DNA of 30,652 bases. Source: Paulinella micropora (taxonomy: Eukaryota > Cercozoa > Imbricatea > Euglyphida). The stretch covers positions 505,048 to 535,699 of the forward strand of contig BJOX01000339.1 in NCBI GenBank assembly GCA_009731375.1, written 5' to 3'. A model generated the notes under the pieces. That model was not told the DNA's origin, did not search any database, and was given only the letters and a program-made list of their open reading frames with translations. A program made the position numbers and the translations under genes. Positions 9,755 to 18,519 of the stretch are shown piece after piece. The number at the start of each line of letters is the position of its first letter. Within the stretch, counting starts at the first letter, position 1.

Positions 9755-11235
9755 TATAGAAATAGAGATAGAGATATAGATAGAGATAGAGATAGATATA
9801 GATATAGATATAGAACATCTGCATACTTGGCTACAAACTCACTAAGGTATAGAAATAGAGATATAGATATAGATATAGATATAGATATAAATATAGATAG
9901 ATATAGATATAGATATAGATATAGATATAGATAGAACATCTGCATACTTGGCTACACACTCGCCTAAGTACAGAAATAGAGATAGAGATAGAGAAAGAGA
10001 TATAGATTTAGATATAGATATAGATATAGAACATCTGCATACTTGGCCACACACTCACCTAGGTATAGAAATAGAGATAGAGATATAGATAGAGATAGAG
10101 ATAAATATAGATATAGATATAGATATAAATATAAATATAGATATAGATATAGATATAGATATAGATATAGATATAGATATAGATATAGATATAGAACATC
10201 AAATGCGAACAGTCTGCATACTTGGCCACACACTCACCTAGGTATAGAAATAGAGATATAGATATAGATATAGATATAGATATAGATATAGATATAGATA
10301 TAGATATAGATAAGGTATATAAAAAGAACATCTGCATACTTGGCTATACACTCGCCTAAGTACAGAAATAGAGATAGAGATAGAGATACAGATAGAGATA
10401 GAGATAGATATAGATATAGATATAGATATAGATATAGATATAGATATAGATACAGAACATCAAATCCGAACAGTCTGCATACTTGGCCACACACTCAACT
10501 AGGTATAGAAATAGAGATATAAGATGTAGATATAGATATAGATATAGATATAGATGTAGATATAGATGTAGATATAGATGTAGATATAGATATAGATATA
10601 GATATAGATATAGATATAGAACATCTGCATACTTGGCCACACAATCACCTAAGTACAGAAATAGAGATATAGATAGAGATAGAGATAGATATAGATATAG
10701 ATATAGATATAGATATAGATATAGATATAGATATAGAACATCAAATGCGAACAGTCTGCATACTTGGCCACACACTCAGCTAGGTATAGAAATAGATATA
10801 GAGATAGATGTAGATATAGATGTAGATGTAGATATAGATATAGATATAGATGTAGATATAGATAGATATAGAACATCTGCATACTTGGCCACACAAGCAC
10901 CTAGGAATAGAAATAGAGATATAAGATGTAGATATAGATATAGATATAGATATAGATATAGATATAGATATAGATATAGATAAAACATCAAATTTGAACA
11001 GTCTGCATACTTAGACACACATTCCCCTAGGTATAGATATAGAGATAGAGATAGATATAGATACAGATATAGATATAGATATAGGTATAGAGAAATAGAT
11101 ATAGTTATAGAGATATAGATGTAGATATAGATATACATATAGATATAGATATAGATATAGATTTAGATTTAGATATAGATATAGATATAGATATAGATAT
11201 AGATATAGATATAGATATAGATATAGATCTTTGGA
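9755..11235. repeat. Higher-order repeat: ten exon 21 acceptor echoes in (TATAGA)n
   Basis: Blocks containing TGCATACTTGGC and ending in CCTAGG or CCTAAG recur with ends near 9841, 9955, 10050, 10229, 10345, 10490, 10640, 10770, 10888 and 11017. Each is the exon 21 acceptor and its first 8-15 codons. Two forms alternate: a short one truncated after the ECVAKYAD codons, and a long one with the additional CS(H/N)LMF codons. They are joined by (GATATA)n with GAGATA tracts. The mean period is about 130 bases. Confidence 0.85.
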
Positions 11236-11312
11236 TACACACACACACACATACACACACAGACACACATACACACAGACACACACACACACACACATAC
11301 ATATATATATAT

Positions 11313-11349
<37 letters not shown>

Positions 11350-11351
11350 GT

Positions 11352-11426
<75 letters not shown>

Positions 11427-11454
11427 GTATATATATATATATATACATGCATAT

Positions 11455-11485
<31 letters not shown>

Positions 11486-11547
11486 GTATGTATGTATGTA
11501 TATATATATATGTATATATATATGTATATATATATATATATATATAT
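11236..11547. repeat. (CA)n and (TA)n dinucleotide tracts
   Basis: (CA)n at about 11237-11300, with ACAG and ATAC interruptions, is followed by (TA)n containing TATG variants and a second CA tract at 11352-11370. No gene is seen. Confidence 0.9.
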
Positions 11548-11701
11548 AGCTTCATGGATACAGATATTAATTACAGAAAATGCGATACAGATATGTAAAT
11601 ACATACATATATACATATATGTACATATATATACATATATATGTATGTATTTACACATCTATATCGAATTTTCTGTAACTAATATCTGTATATATGAAGC
11701 T
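11548..11701. repeat. Fold-back (inverted repeat) element
   Basis: AGCTTCATGGATACAGATAT on the left is mirrored by the reverse complement at the right end. The arms are about 65 bases with roughly ten differences. The centre is ACATATATAC-rich, and (TA)n or GATA arrays flank it. It could form a long hairpin, as in a small MITE-like element or a palindromic slippage product. Confidence 0.7.
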
Positions 11702-11703
11702 AT

Positions 11704-11710
<7 letters not shown>

Positions 11711-11766
<56 letters not shown>

Positions 11767-11790
11767 AAGACAGACAGATAAACAGATAGA
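11711..11790. repeat. (GATA)n at retroelement 3' end
   Basis: (GATA)n with CAGA variants abuts the GATGAGATGTCGC terminus of the retroelement copy. It is therefore its (TATC)n tail on the minus strand. Confidence 0.85.
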
Positions 11791-12312
11791 TAGATGAGAT
11801 GTCGCAAAGGAATGTAGTCCTTGCAAAGGAACGCAGTTTCACATCAAACAGTAATTTCTGTACTGTGCATGTGTCCGGGATGGGAATCACGGGTAGACTG
11901 TGTTCTGGAAAAAATAAGAGGAGGACGTTGAAGAAAAAGGCAATCTAGGAATGGAGAGTGGGGAGGATAAGGAAGAAGGGAAAGAAAAGGAAGCCGTTAG
12001 TCCAAGTGTTTTGAGCACCGTAAGCTTGCGCAAGCTACAATGATGACATTGTATAAGGCCTAAACCCCCGAAGGGACCTAGCCCGGGCTATGCAACACTG
12101 GACGGCTATGACGGAATGCAGTCACCGATACGGACTAGAGGAAGATTAGTCCAATTTTTGACTGCACAGGAGCGATAAATCGCAAAAGAGCAACGAGCTA
12201 CGCAGGACGATAGCTTGAAGCAAAGGGATTTGGATTGGGGATGGGAAAAACCCAAGGCGCGGAAACATCGATGAACAGAGAACGATACCATGCCGCGAGC
12301 CCCGCATTCGAT

Positions 12313-12313
<1 letters not shown>
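11791..12313 (-). mobile_element. Non-LTR-type retroelement 3' end, copy A
   Basis: About 520 bases are almost identical to 16393-16917, with a handful of substitutions and one small indel. It contains the last 70 codons of the element's reading frame, a 3' untranslated region of about 300 bases and a (TATC)n tail. At 12313 the match stops abruptly at a GATA array, inside the coding region. Confidence 0.78.
12106..12313 (-). pseudogene. Retroelement ORF C-terminus, truncated
   Basis: This open frame starts from the array boundary and ends with TAG. It begins IECGARGMVSFSVHRCFRAL, so it retains only the end of the domain described for 16710-17210. The upstream part, including the LRPDIVVWS motif, is replaced by (TATC)n. 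It is a 5'-truncated and non-functional fragment lying in an intron of the minus-strand gene. Confidence 0.7.
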
Positions 12314-12364
<51 letters not shown>

Positions 12365-12396
12365 CAGATAGACAGACAGATAGATAGATAGACAGA
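12314..12396. repeat. (GATA)n with CAGA variants
   Basis: The array lies between the exon 20 donor (GTCTGTCTATC in sense) and the truncated retroelement. Confidence 0.9.
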
Positions 12397-12397
12397 C

Positions 12398-12623
12398 CGT
12401 TAGCACATGATATAGGCTTGGTCGGATCGATCGACACGCAGTCAAATGGTAAGATCGACGTGTTCAACTGCAAGTACTGCTGTACATTTTCCTGCGTTTT
12501 TTCCGGGAAATCGTCCTGGTGGATGAAGGGTGGTATGGCCGGGAAATGCAGGGCGATTTGGCAGTAGAACTGGCCAGGCCAGAAGGAGAAGAACGAGAGA
12601 ACCCATCGGCCCTTGTGCAGGTC
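12398..12623 (-). CDS. Exon 20
   Basis: The acceptor is GACCTACCTAG. It has 75 codons plus 1 base, and the donor AACG|GTCTGT leads straight into (CTAT)n. The open frame begins DLHKGRWVLSFFSFWPGQF, includes PAIPPFIHQDDFPEKTQ, and ends CVSIDPTKPISCANG. The IDPTKP segment resembles the start of a filamin-type repeat, and the terminal CANG is completed by exon 21. Phase matches both neighbours (0 in, 1 out). It has two cysteines plus the terminal one. It is not recognised as a named domain. Confidence 0.7.
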
Positions 12624-12725
12624 CTAGGTAGGTCAGGGTAAGTAGGTAGGTAGGCAGATAGGTTAGGTAGATAGGTAGGTAGATAGATAGGGAGGTAGGT
12701 AGGTAGGTAGATAGATAGATAGATG

Positions 12726-12772
<47 letters not shown>

Positions 12773-12837
12773 GGATGGATGGATGGATGGATAGAGATAT
12801 GCAGGTAGATAGGTAGGTAGGTAGGTAGGTGGGCAGA
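12624..12837. repeat. (GGTA)n / (GATA)n / (GATG)n array
   Basis: Tetranucleotide array of mixed type, CTAC/CTAT in sense, ending in the exon 20 acceptor CTAG. Confidence 0.85.
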
Positions 12838-13386
12838 TAGATGAAATATCGACTAATGTCAGAAAAAAGGAGCTTCTGATTTCTTCAACCAAGGAAGTCT
12901 GTGGGTAAAGTATTAACCCGATGCCCAGCTAAGCCGTGATGTTTGCACGGAAGGGACTGATACAGGCAATACCAAAGCTCCCTAGTACCAGGCGGGGCCA
13001 GGGCTCGTTCCATAAAGCGCCCCTTGCAGAACGAGCTCCCACCTCCATTACAGAGGGCCCAGTAAGCAGATGGAGTTTCGAGACTGTTCGACAGTCTAGT
13101 ATAAACCGACAGAGCACTGTGGGTTTTATTCCGGGCTCAACAAGCGAGAAAGGGCACCCTGAGGGAACAGGATTGTGCTTCCCGTCGCTATTTCGGCATG
13201 TGACTTATAGGCGTATGGCTAGGCACACATAAGGCACCCCACCACGGGCCCAGCACACTCACACCATCCCCTAATTCTCTGTCTGTCGACAGATGGCACC
13301 CATTTCAAAAAATCAAGCCCAAGAGAGGGTCAGTGACACCTCAAGTGGCCTTGGTTCATTCCGTAGAGTAAGTGATAAGATCAACT

Positions 13387-13390
<4 letters not shown>
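12838..13390 (-). mobile_element. Dispersed element family 2, longer copy
   Basis: This is the second copy of the 2312-2640 sequence, with about 220 extra bases on its upstream side (13170-13390). On the minus strand it ends GATATTTCATC plus TATC repeats. That terminus is close to the GACATCTCATC(TATC)n end of the other retroelement family. It contains a perfect 10-base palindrome, TGTCGACAGA-like, near 13288. I find no diagnostic protein. It may be a 3' untranslated region or a SINE. Confidence 0.6.
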
Positions 13391-13427
<37 letters not shown>

Positions 13428-13443
13428 GTAGATAGATAGATAC
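13391..13443. repeat. (GATA)n
   Basis: A short array that in sense begins GTATCTATC, so it includes the exon 19 donor. Confidence 0.9.
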
Positions 13444-13479
13444 CTGGTCACCGGAATAGAGCGCAAGCTGAGTCAGCGT
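13444..13479 (-). CDS. Exon 19 (small)
   Basis: Twelve codons (TLTQLALYSGDQ) lie between CTATCTTAG and CAG|GTATCT, phase 0 on both sides. After exon 18 (AKPGYQ) it reads like the last beta strand of a filamin-type repeat. Both splice sites sit at the edge of GATA arrays. Confidence 0.6.
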
Positions 13480-13481
13480 CT

Positions 13482-13890
<409 letters not shown>

Positions 13891-13901
13891 TCGTTTTGAA
13901 C

Positions 13902-13964
13902 CTGGTATCCTGGTTTAGCCAGCACGGCCGAATAATTAAAACTCGAGACACTTTCATCTGCAAA
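13902..13964 (-). CDS. Exon 18
   Basis: The acceptor is TTGATTTTACTAG and the donor TACCAG|GTTCAA, with 21 codons in phase 0. It reads [20 protein letters not shown] then Q. The pattern matches the strand F/G region of filamin-type Ig repeats (compare YTP-x-x-A-G-x-Y). A second AG four bases inside (TTTGCAG) could be an alternative acceptor but would shift the frame. Confidence 0.62.
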
Positions 13965-14202
13965 CTAGTAAAATCAAGAAACCAACCATATCAGCAATCC
14001 ATCTAAATTCAGCCATATCACCAAGACAGGAGACCGCAAAATCCAGCATGTTCCCGGGAAAGCCGCCGCAAATCCCACAAAACTTTCGCAAAACTTTCGG
14101 CGAAATACGGTAAGGTTTCTGGGAATCCACCGGAAATTGCGGCGAAATTTTTTGCTAAAAATACGCATCTGGCCTTTTTTTTTTGTCGATTTTTTATTTG
14201 AC
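13965..14202 (-). other. Ordinary non-microsatellite intron
   Basis: About 240 bases without simple repeats separate exons 17 and 18. Near 14115-14160 it contains GGGAATCCACCGGAAATT then TTTGCTAAAA, which resembles the intron at 18590-18640. The donor side is GTCAAA and the acceptor side is pyrimidine-rich. Confidence 0.55.
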
Positions 14203-14307
14203 CTGTCGGATTTCGTTGCCGAATGCGTCGATGGTGCTGATGTAGACGTTTCCTACGTAACCCGCCCGGCCCAACGGCTCGTATCGCGCCATGACCGGCC
14301 GGGCGAT
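14203..14307 (-). CDS. Exon 17: filamin-type repeat segment
   Basis: The acceptor CACCTGTCAG is preceded by (CAT)n. It has 35 codons in phase 0 at both ends, and a donor CGACAG|GTCAAA. It encodes IARPVMARYEPLGRAGYVGN, then VYISTIDAFGNEIRQ. The AG-x-x-G-x-V-x-I-x-x-x-DAFGN arrangement is a hallmark of the first half of filamin/ABP280 repeats. The next exon supplies the second half. Confidence 0.8.
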
Positions 14308-14313
14308 CTGACA

Positions 14314-14315
14314 GG

Positions 14316-14354
<39 letters not shown>

Positions 14355-15410
14355 GCATGAGGATAATGAGGATTATGATGATAATGATGATAATGATGAT
14401 AATGATGATAATGATGATGATAATGAGAATGATAATGATACATGATAAATGATACATGATAAATGATAACGATATCATCAATAATAATGATCATGATAAT
14501 GATAGTGGAGATAAAGTCTACCTGATTGCCATATTTCTTTCCTTATTAAGAAGAACATGGTCATGATAATGATACATGACAAATGATAAAATGATAAATG
14601 ATAACGATATCATCAATGATAATGATCATGATAATGATAATGGAGATAAAGTCTACCTGATTGCCACTTTATTTCTTAGTAAGAAGAATATGATAATGTT
14701 AATGATAATGTTGATAAAGTATACCTCAATTGTCATCTCTGTTTATAAGTAAGAAGGACGTCATGAATGATCATTATCATCGATGATATCGTTATCATTT
14801 ATCATTTATCATTTATCATGTATCATTATTATGATCATGTTCTTCTTGCTTAGAAAAGAAAGATGGCAATCAGGTAGACTTTATCTCCATTATCATTATC
14901 ATGATCATTATCATTGATGATATCGTTATTATTTATCATTCATCATTTATCATGTATCATTAAAGTATACCCCGTAGCCATCTTTGTTTATTAGTAAGAA
15001 GGACGTTATGAATGATAATGATAATGATAATGAAGACGACCATGTTCTTCTTACTAAGAAAAGAAAGATGGCAATCAGGTAGACTTTATCTCCATTATCA
15101 TGATCATTATCATTGATGATATCGTTATCATTTATCATTTATCATTTATCATTTATCATGTATCATTATCACGATCATGTTCTTCTTACTAAGAAACAAA
15201 GATGGCGATGAGGTAGACTTTATGATAATGATAATGTTGATAAAGTATACCTCATTGTCATCTCTGTTTATTAGTAAGAAGGACGTCATGAATGATCATG
15301 ATAATGATAATGAGAATGATAATGATACATGATAGATGATCATGATAAATGATCATGATATCATTCATGATAATTATCATGATAATGATAATGGTGATAA
15401 GAATACCCCC
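14314..15410. repeat. (TGA)n and TGATAA-rich composite with exon 16 copies in both orientations
   Basis: (GAT)n at 14316-14355 is followed by TGATAA/TGATCA-type repeats, with embedded 45-60 base blocks near 14510, 14640, 14700, 14830, 14960, 15045, 15170 and 15235. The blocks are copies of one sequence (compare 15681-15726), about half of them inverted. Palindromic TGATAACGATATCATCA-type junctions lie between them. The region could fold extensively. Confidence 0.75.
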
Positions 15411-15411
15411 T

Positions 15412-15488
<77 letters not shown>

Positions 15489-15489
15489 G

Positions 15490-15547
<58 letters not shown>

Positions 15548-15548
15548 A

Positions 15549-15595
<47 letters not shown>

Positions 15596-15680
15596 CCTAC
15601 CTACCTACCTACCTACCTACCTACCTACCTACCTATCTATCTATCTATCTATCTACCTACCTATCTACCTATCTATCTGA
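15412..15680. repeat. (CTAT)n / (CTAC)n, inverted relative to most arrays
   Basis: One of only a few arrays with the pyrimidine strand on plus. In sense of the minus-strand gene it is (GATA)n. It lies next to the inverted exon 16 block cluster. Confidence 0.92.
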
Positions 15681-15687
15681 AGTATAC

Positions 15688-15706
15688 CTCATGGCCATCT
15701 TTGTTT
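15688..15706 (-). CDS. Exon 16 candidate: 19-base microexon
   Basis: AAACAAAGATGGCCATGAG lies between CTTCTTACTAAG and GTATAC. Nineteen bases are exactly what is needed to join exon 15 (2 bases over) to exon 17 (phase 0), giving G-NKDGHE-IARPVMAR. A second copy with equally good borders is at 15992-16010, and degenerate copies fill 14500-15300. The evidence is phase fit and splice borders only, so it is uncertain which copy is used, or whether any is. Confidence 0.45.
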
Positions 15707-15723
15707 CTTAGTAAGAAGGACGT

Positions 15724-15736
15724 CATGGATAGATAT

Positions 15737-15786
<50 letters not shown>

Positions 15787-15877
15787 GGAGATAGATAGAT
15801 AGATAGAGATAGATAGATAGATAGGTAGGTAGATAGGTAGGCAGGCAGGCAGGCAGGCAGGCAGGTAGGTAGGTAGG

Positions 15878-15946
<69 letters not shown>

Positions 15947-15955
15947 TAAATAGAT
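15724..15955. repeat. (GATA)n with (GGCA)n core
   Basis: (GATA)n includes GGTA and a short (GGCA)n segment at 15839-15864. It lies between two microexon copies. Confidence 0.9.
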
Positions 15956-15991
15956 ACTGATCATGATAATGATAATGGAGATGAAGTAAAC

Positions 15992-16010
15992 CTCATGGCC
16001 ATCTTTGTTT
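15992..16010 (-). CDS. Exon 16 candidate, second copy
   Basis: The same 19 bases as 15688-15706 lie between CTTCTTGCTAAG and GTTTAC. It is the first copy encountered in the sense direction. Because it would give the same peptide, the two could be mutually exclusive alternatives. Confidence 0.42.
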
Positions 16011-16046
16011 CTTAGCAAGAAGGAGGCGGGCGTATTAACACCAACC

Positions 16047-16048
<2 letters not shown>

Positions 16049-16113
<65 letters not shown>

Positions 16114-16126
16114 GTAGATAGATAGG

Positions 16127-16189
<63 letters not shown>

Positions 16190-16278
16190 GTAGGTAGATA
16201 GGTAGGTAGGTAGATAGATAGGTAGATAGATAGATAGGTAGATAGGTAGATATTTAGATAGATATTTAGATAGATATT

Positions 16279-16311
<33 letters not shown>

Positions 16312-16323
16312 GGATAGATAGAC

Positions 16324-16394
<71 letters not shown>
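16049..16394. repeat. (GATA)n at retroelement copy B tail
   Basis: (GATA)n with GGTA and TTAGATA variants. The right part directly joins the GATGAGATGTCGC terminus and so represents the element's (TATC)n tail plus expansion. Confidence 0.9.
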
Positions 16395-16395
<1 letters not shown>

Positions 16396-17209
16396 GAGAT
16401 GTCGCAAAGGAATGTAGTCCTTGCAAAGGAACGCAGTTTCACATCAAACAGTAATTTGTGTACTGTGCATGTGTCCGGGATGGGAATCACGGGTAGACTG
16501 TGTTCTGGAAAAAATAAGAGGAGGTAGGACGTTGAAGAAAAAGGCAATCTAGGAATGGAGAGTGGGGAGGATAAGGAAGAAGAGAAAGAAAAGGAAGCCG
16601 TTAGTCCAAGTGTTTTGAGCACCGTAAGCTTGCGCAAGCTACAATGATGACATTGTATGAGGCCTAAACCCCCGCAGGGACCTAGCCCGGGCTATGCAAC
16701 ACTGGACGGCTATGATGGAATGCAGTCACCGATACGGACTAGAGGAAGATTAGTCCAATTTTTGACTGCACAGGAGCGATAAATCGCAAAAGAGCAACGA
16801 GCTACGCAGGAGGATAGCTTGAAGCAAAGGGATTTGGATTGGGGATGGGAAAAACCCAAGGCGCGGAAACATCGATGAACAGAGAACGATACCATGCCGC
16901 GAGCCCCGCATTCGATTGGTCGAAGGTGGCAGGTCCATCCGTTGTCCTCGATTTGAGATTTGAGCTCGTTGTATCGGTTGGTCTTGTAGGCTCGTGCGTC
17001 AAGGATGTTTTCCTCGACCGGGCACGTTAGCTCGATCAGAATACATATCTTGGTAGACAGTGACCAGACAACGATATCGGGGCGGAGGTCAGTGACACAA
17101 ATGTGGACAGGAAAGGCTTGCTCAGAACCGGTGTATTGGGTTTGGAGTTGCCAATCGTTTGCAGTGTCAAGCAGGGATGGTCGATGAAATGACTGCCCCT
17201 TAGGCAGAT

Positions 17210-17210
<1 letters not shown>
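16393..17210 (-). mobile_element. Non-LTR-type retroelement 3' portion, copy B
   Basis: This is the longest copy. It has a coding part (17210-16710), a 3' region of about 310 bases and a terminus GCGACATCTCATC followed by (TATC)n. The coding part is cut at 17210 by a (GATA)n array, so the reverse transcriptase itself is not present. It lies in the intron between exons 15 and 16, in the same orientation as the host gene. Confidence 0.8.
16710..17210 (-). pseudogene. Retroelement C-terminal domain (PD-(D/E)XK-like), 5'-truncated
   Basis: There are 167 codons ending in TAG, open back to the microsatellite. It contains FPVHICVTDLRPDIVVWS, then ILIELTCPVEENILDARAYK, then GWTCHLRPIECGARGM. The pattern LRPDIV-x-WS...LIELT-x-P-x-E...R-x-x-x-Y-x-x-L...GW...P(V/I)E-x-G-x-RG is familiar from the C-terminal region of reverse-transcriptase proteins common in cnidarian and other eukaryotic genomes. 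PD...E-x-T could be nuclease residues, but that is inference. There are no internal stops or frameshifts, so the copy is young. Confidence 0.72.
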
Positions 17211-17269
<59 letters not shown>

Positions 17270-17284
17270 CAGATAAATAGATAA

Positions 17285-17324
<40 letters not shown>

Positions 17325-17345
17325 CTAGCTAGCTAGCTAGCTGGC

Positions 17346-17389
<44 letters not shown>

Positions 17390-17402
17390 CAGATAGATAG
17401 AC

Positions 17403-17470
<68 letters not shown>

Positions 17471-17472
17471 GT
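17211..17472. repeat. (GATA)n with (GCTA)n core
   Basis: (GATA)n includes a (GCTA)n segment at 17325-17345 and CAGATA variants. It begins exactly where the retroelement reading frame is cut. Confidence 0.92.
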
Positions 17473-17482
17473 ATGATACTAC

Positions 17483-17508
17483 GCGCCATCAATGGCAAGG
17501 CCCAAAAC
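17483..17508 (-). other. Degenerate exon fragment
   Basis: After CTTACTACAG the minus strand reads GTTTTGGGCCTTGCCATTG, then ATGGCGC and GTAGTA. It resembles both the end of exon 15 (GATGGCGCC) and the start of exon 17 (PVMAR). Using it would break the phase between exons 15 and 17. It is probably an echo. Confidence 0.3.
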
Positions 17509-17512
17509 CTGT

Positions 17513-17514
<2 letters not shown>

Positions 17515-17550
<36 letters not shown>
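17515..17550. repeat. (AAGT)n
   Basis: A short (AAGT)n tract on the left side of the inverted-repeat element. It continues on the other side at 17752. Confidence 0.9.
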
Positions 17551-17561
17551 GCGCTTTCAAC

Positions 17562-17752
17562 ACCACCCAGGTTTCCGGGTTCTGGGTGTGAAAGTGGCCA
17601 CCACAGGCCAGGCTTTTCAGGCAGCAAGCCCAGAAAGTGGCACCACAGGCCAGGCTTTTCAGGCAGCAAGCCCCAGAAAGCCACCACAGGCCAGGCTTTT
17701 CAGGGAGCAAAAACCCAGGAAGTGGCACCAGAAACCCGGACTTCTGGGTGGT
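17562..17752 (+). mobile_element. Terminal-inverted-repeat element, copy 1 (191 bp)
   Basis: The termini ACCACCCAGGTTTCCGGGTT and AACCCGGACTTCTGGGTGGT are imperfect inverted repeats. The interior holds about three tandem units of roughly 42 bases containing CCACAGGCCAGGCTTTTCAG and AGCAAGCCC. The second copy (22805-22998) is the same length in the opposite orientation. It is inserted in an (AAGT)n array. No coding capacity is seen, so it is MITE-like. Confidence 0.7.
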
Positions 17753-17758
17753 AAGTAA

Positions 17759-17792
<34 letters not shown>

Positions 17793-17892
17793 TGTAAGTA
17801 TGTAAGTAAGTAAGTAAGTAAGTATGTAAGTATGTAAGTATGTAAGTACGTAAGTAAGTAAGTAAGTAAGTATGTAAGTAAGTATGTAAGTA

Positions 17893-17940
<48 letters not shown>

Positions 17941-18205
17941 TGTAAGTATGTAAGTACGTAAGTAAGTAAGTATGTAAGTATGTAAGTATGTAAGTATGTC
18001 AGTAAGTAAGTAAGTAAGTAAGTAAGCAAGCAAGTAAGTAAGCAAGCAAGTAAGTAAGCAAGCAAGTAAGTAAGTAAGTAAGTAAGTAAGAAAGTAAGAA
18101 AGTAAGTAAGTCAGTAAGTACGTAAGAAAGCAAGAAAGTAAGAAAGTCAGTAAGTAAGTAAGTAAGTTAGTAAGTCAGTAAGTAAGTAAGTAAGTAAGTA
18201 CGTAT
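17753..18205. repeat. (AAGT)n array with ATGT, ACGT and AAGC variants
   Basis: It reads (ACTT)n in sense and is the intron following exon 15. The intron opens GTACATACATACGTACTTAC. Confidence 0.92.
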
Positions 18206-18213
18206 GTATGTAC

Positions 18214-18260
18214 CCCATGGCGCCATCAGCTAGGGAGATCACGATCACATGCTGACGAGC
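18214..18260 (-). CDS. Exon 15
   Basis: The acceptor TTTTTTGTATGCAG is preceded by a T run of about 74 bases. It has 15 codons plus 2 bases, and the donor GG|GTACAT. It encodes ARQHVIVISLADGAM and G. After exon 14 it resembles the last strands of a filamin-type repeat (V-x-V-x-L-x-DG). Phase matches exon 14 (0). Confidence 0.66.
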
Positions 18261-18274
18261 CTGCATACAAAAAA

Positions 18275-18275
<1 letters not shown>

Positions 18276-18349
<74 letters not shown>
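18276..18349. repeat. Poly-A run, extreme polypyrimidine tract in sense
   Basis: Seventy-four uninterrupted A, reading poly-T just upstream of the exon 15 acceptor. Confidence 0.92.
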
Positions 18350-18352
<3 letters not shown>

Positions 18353-18476
18353 ACGTTTTGCCGCGAAATTATTGCAAAACCCGCAAATATTTCGTCAATT
18401 TTTGACATGTGTACCTGAATCATCGCATATCCCGGGGAAATTTTCGACAATTCTTTTTGAAATGTTGCGTAAGGAC
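18350..18476 (-). other. Unique intron sequence between exons 14 and 15
   Basis: AT-rich, with GCAAAA and TTTCG motifs and no simple repeat. The plus strand is also open here, but it covers two minus-strand exons and an intron, so I treat it as a shadow. Confidence 0.5.
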
Positions 18477-18519
18477 CTGTGTGAAACGTATTTCAAGCGT
18501 CGCCACGCCTTCACTCGCG
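18477..18519 (-). CDS. Exon 14
   Basis: It has an excellent pyrimidine-rich acceptor, TTCTCCTTTCTGTGTTGGGCAG (20 of these bases are pyrimidine/T-rich context). The exon is one base plus 14 codons, with donor CACAG|GTCCTT. Across the junction it reads G-SASEGVATLEIRFTQ. This matches the middle of a filamin-type repeat (a G-x-A-T-L-x-I-R-F edge). The phase fits exons 13 and 15. Confidence 0.7.

Noticed and set aside
12929-13117. 62-codon minus-strand frame in dispersed family 2
   Set aside because: It is shifted by single-base indels in the other copy (2400-2600) and has no recognisable domain.
14137-14445. Plus-strand frame ending in poly-Asp
   Set aside because: It is a shadow of exon 17 on the minus strand and of the (GAT)n array.
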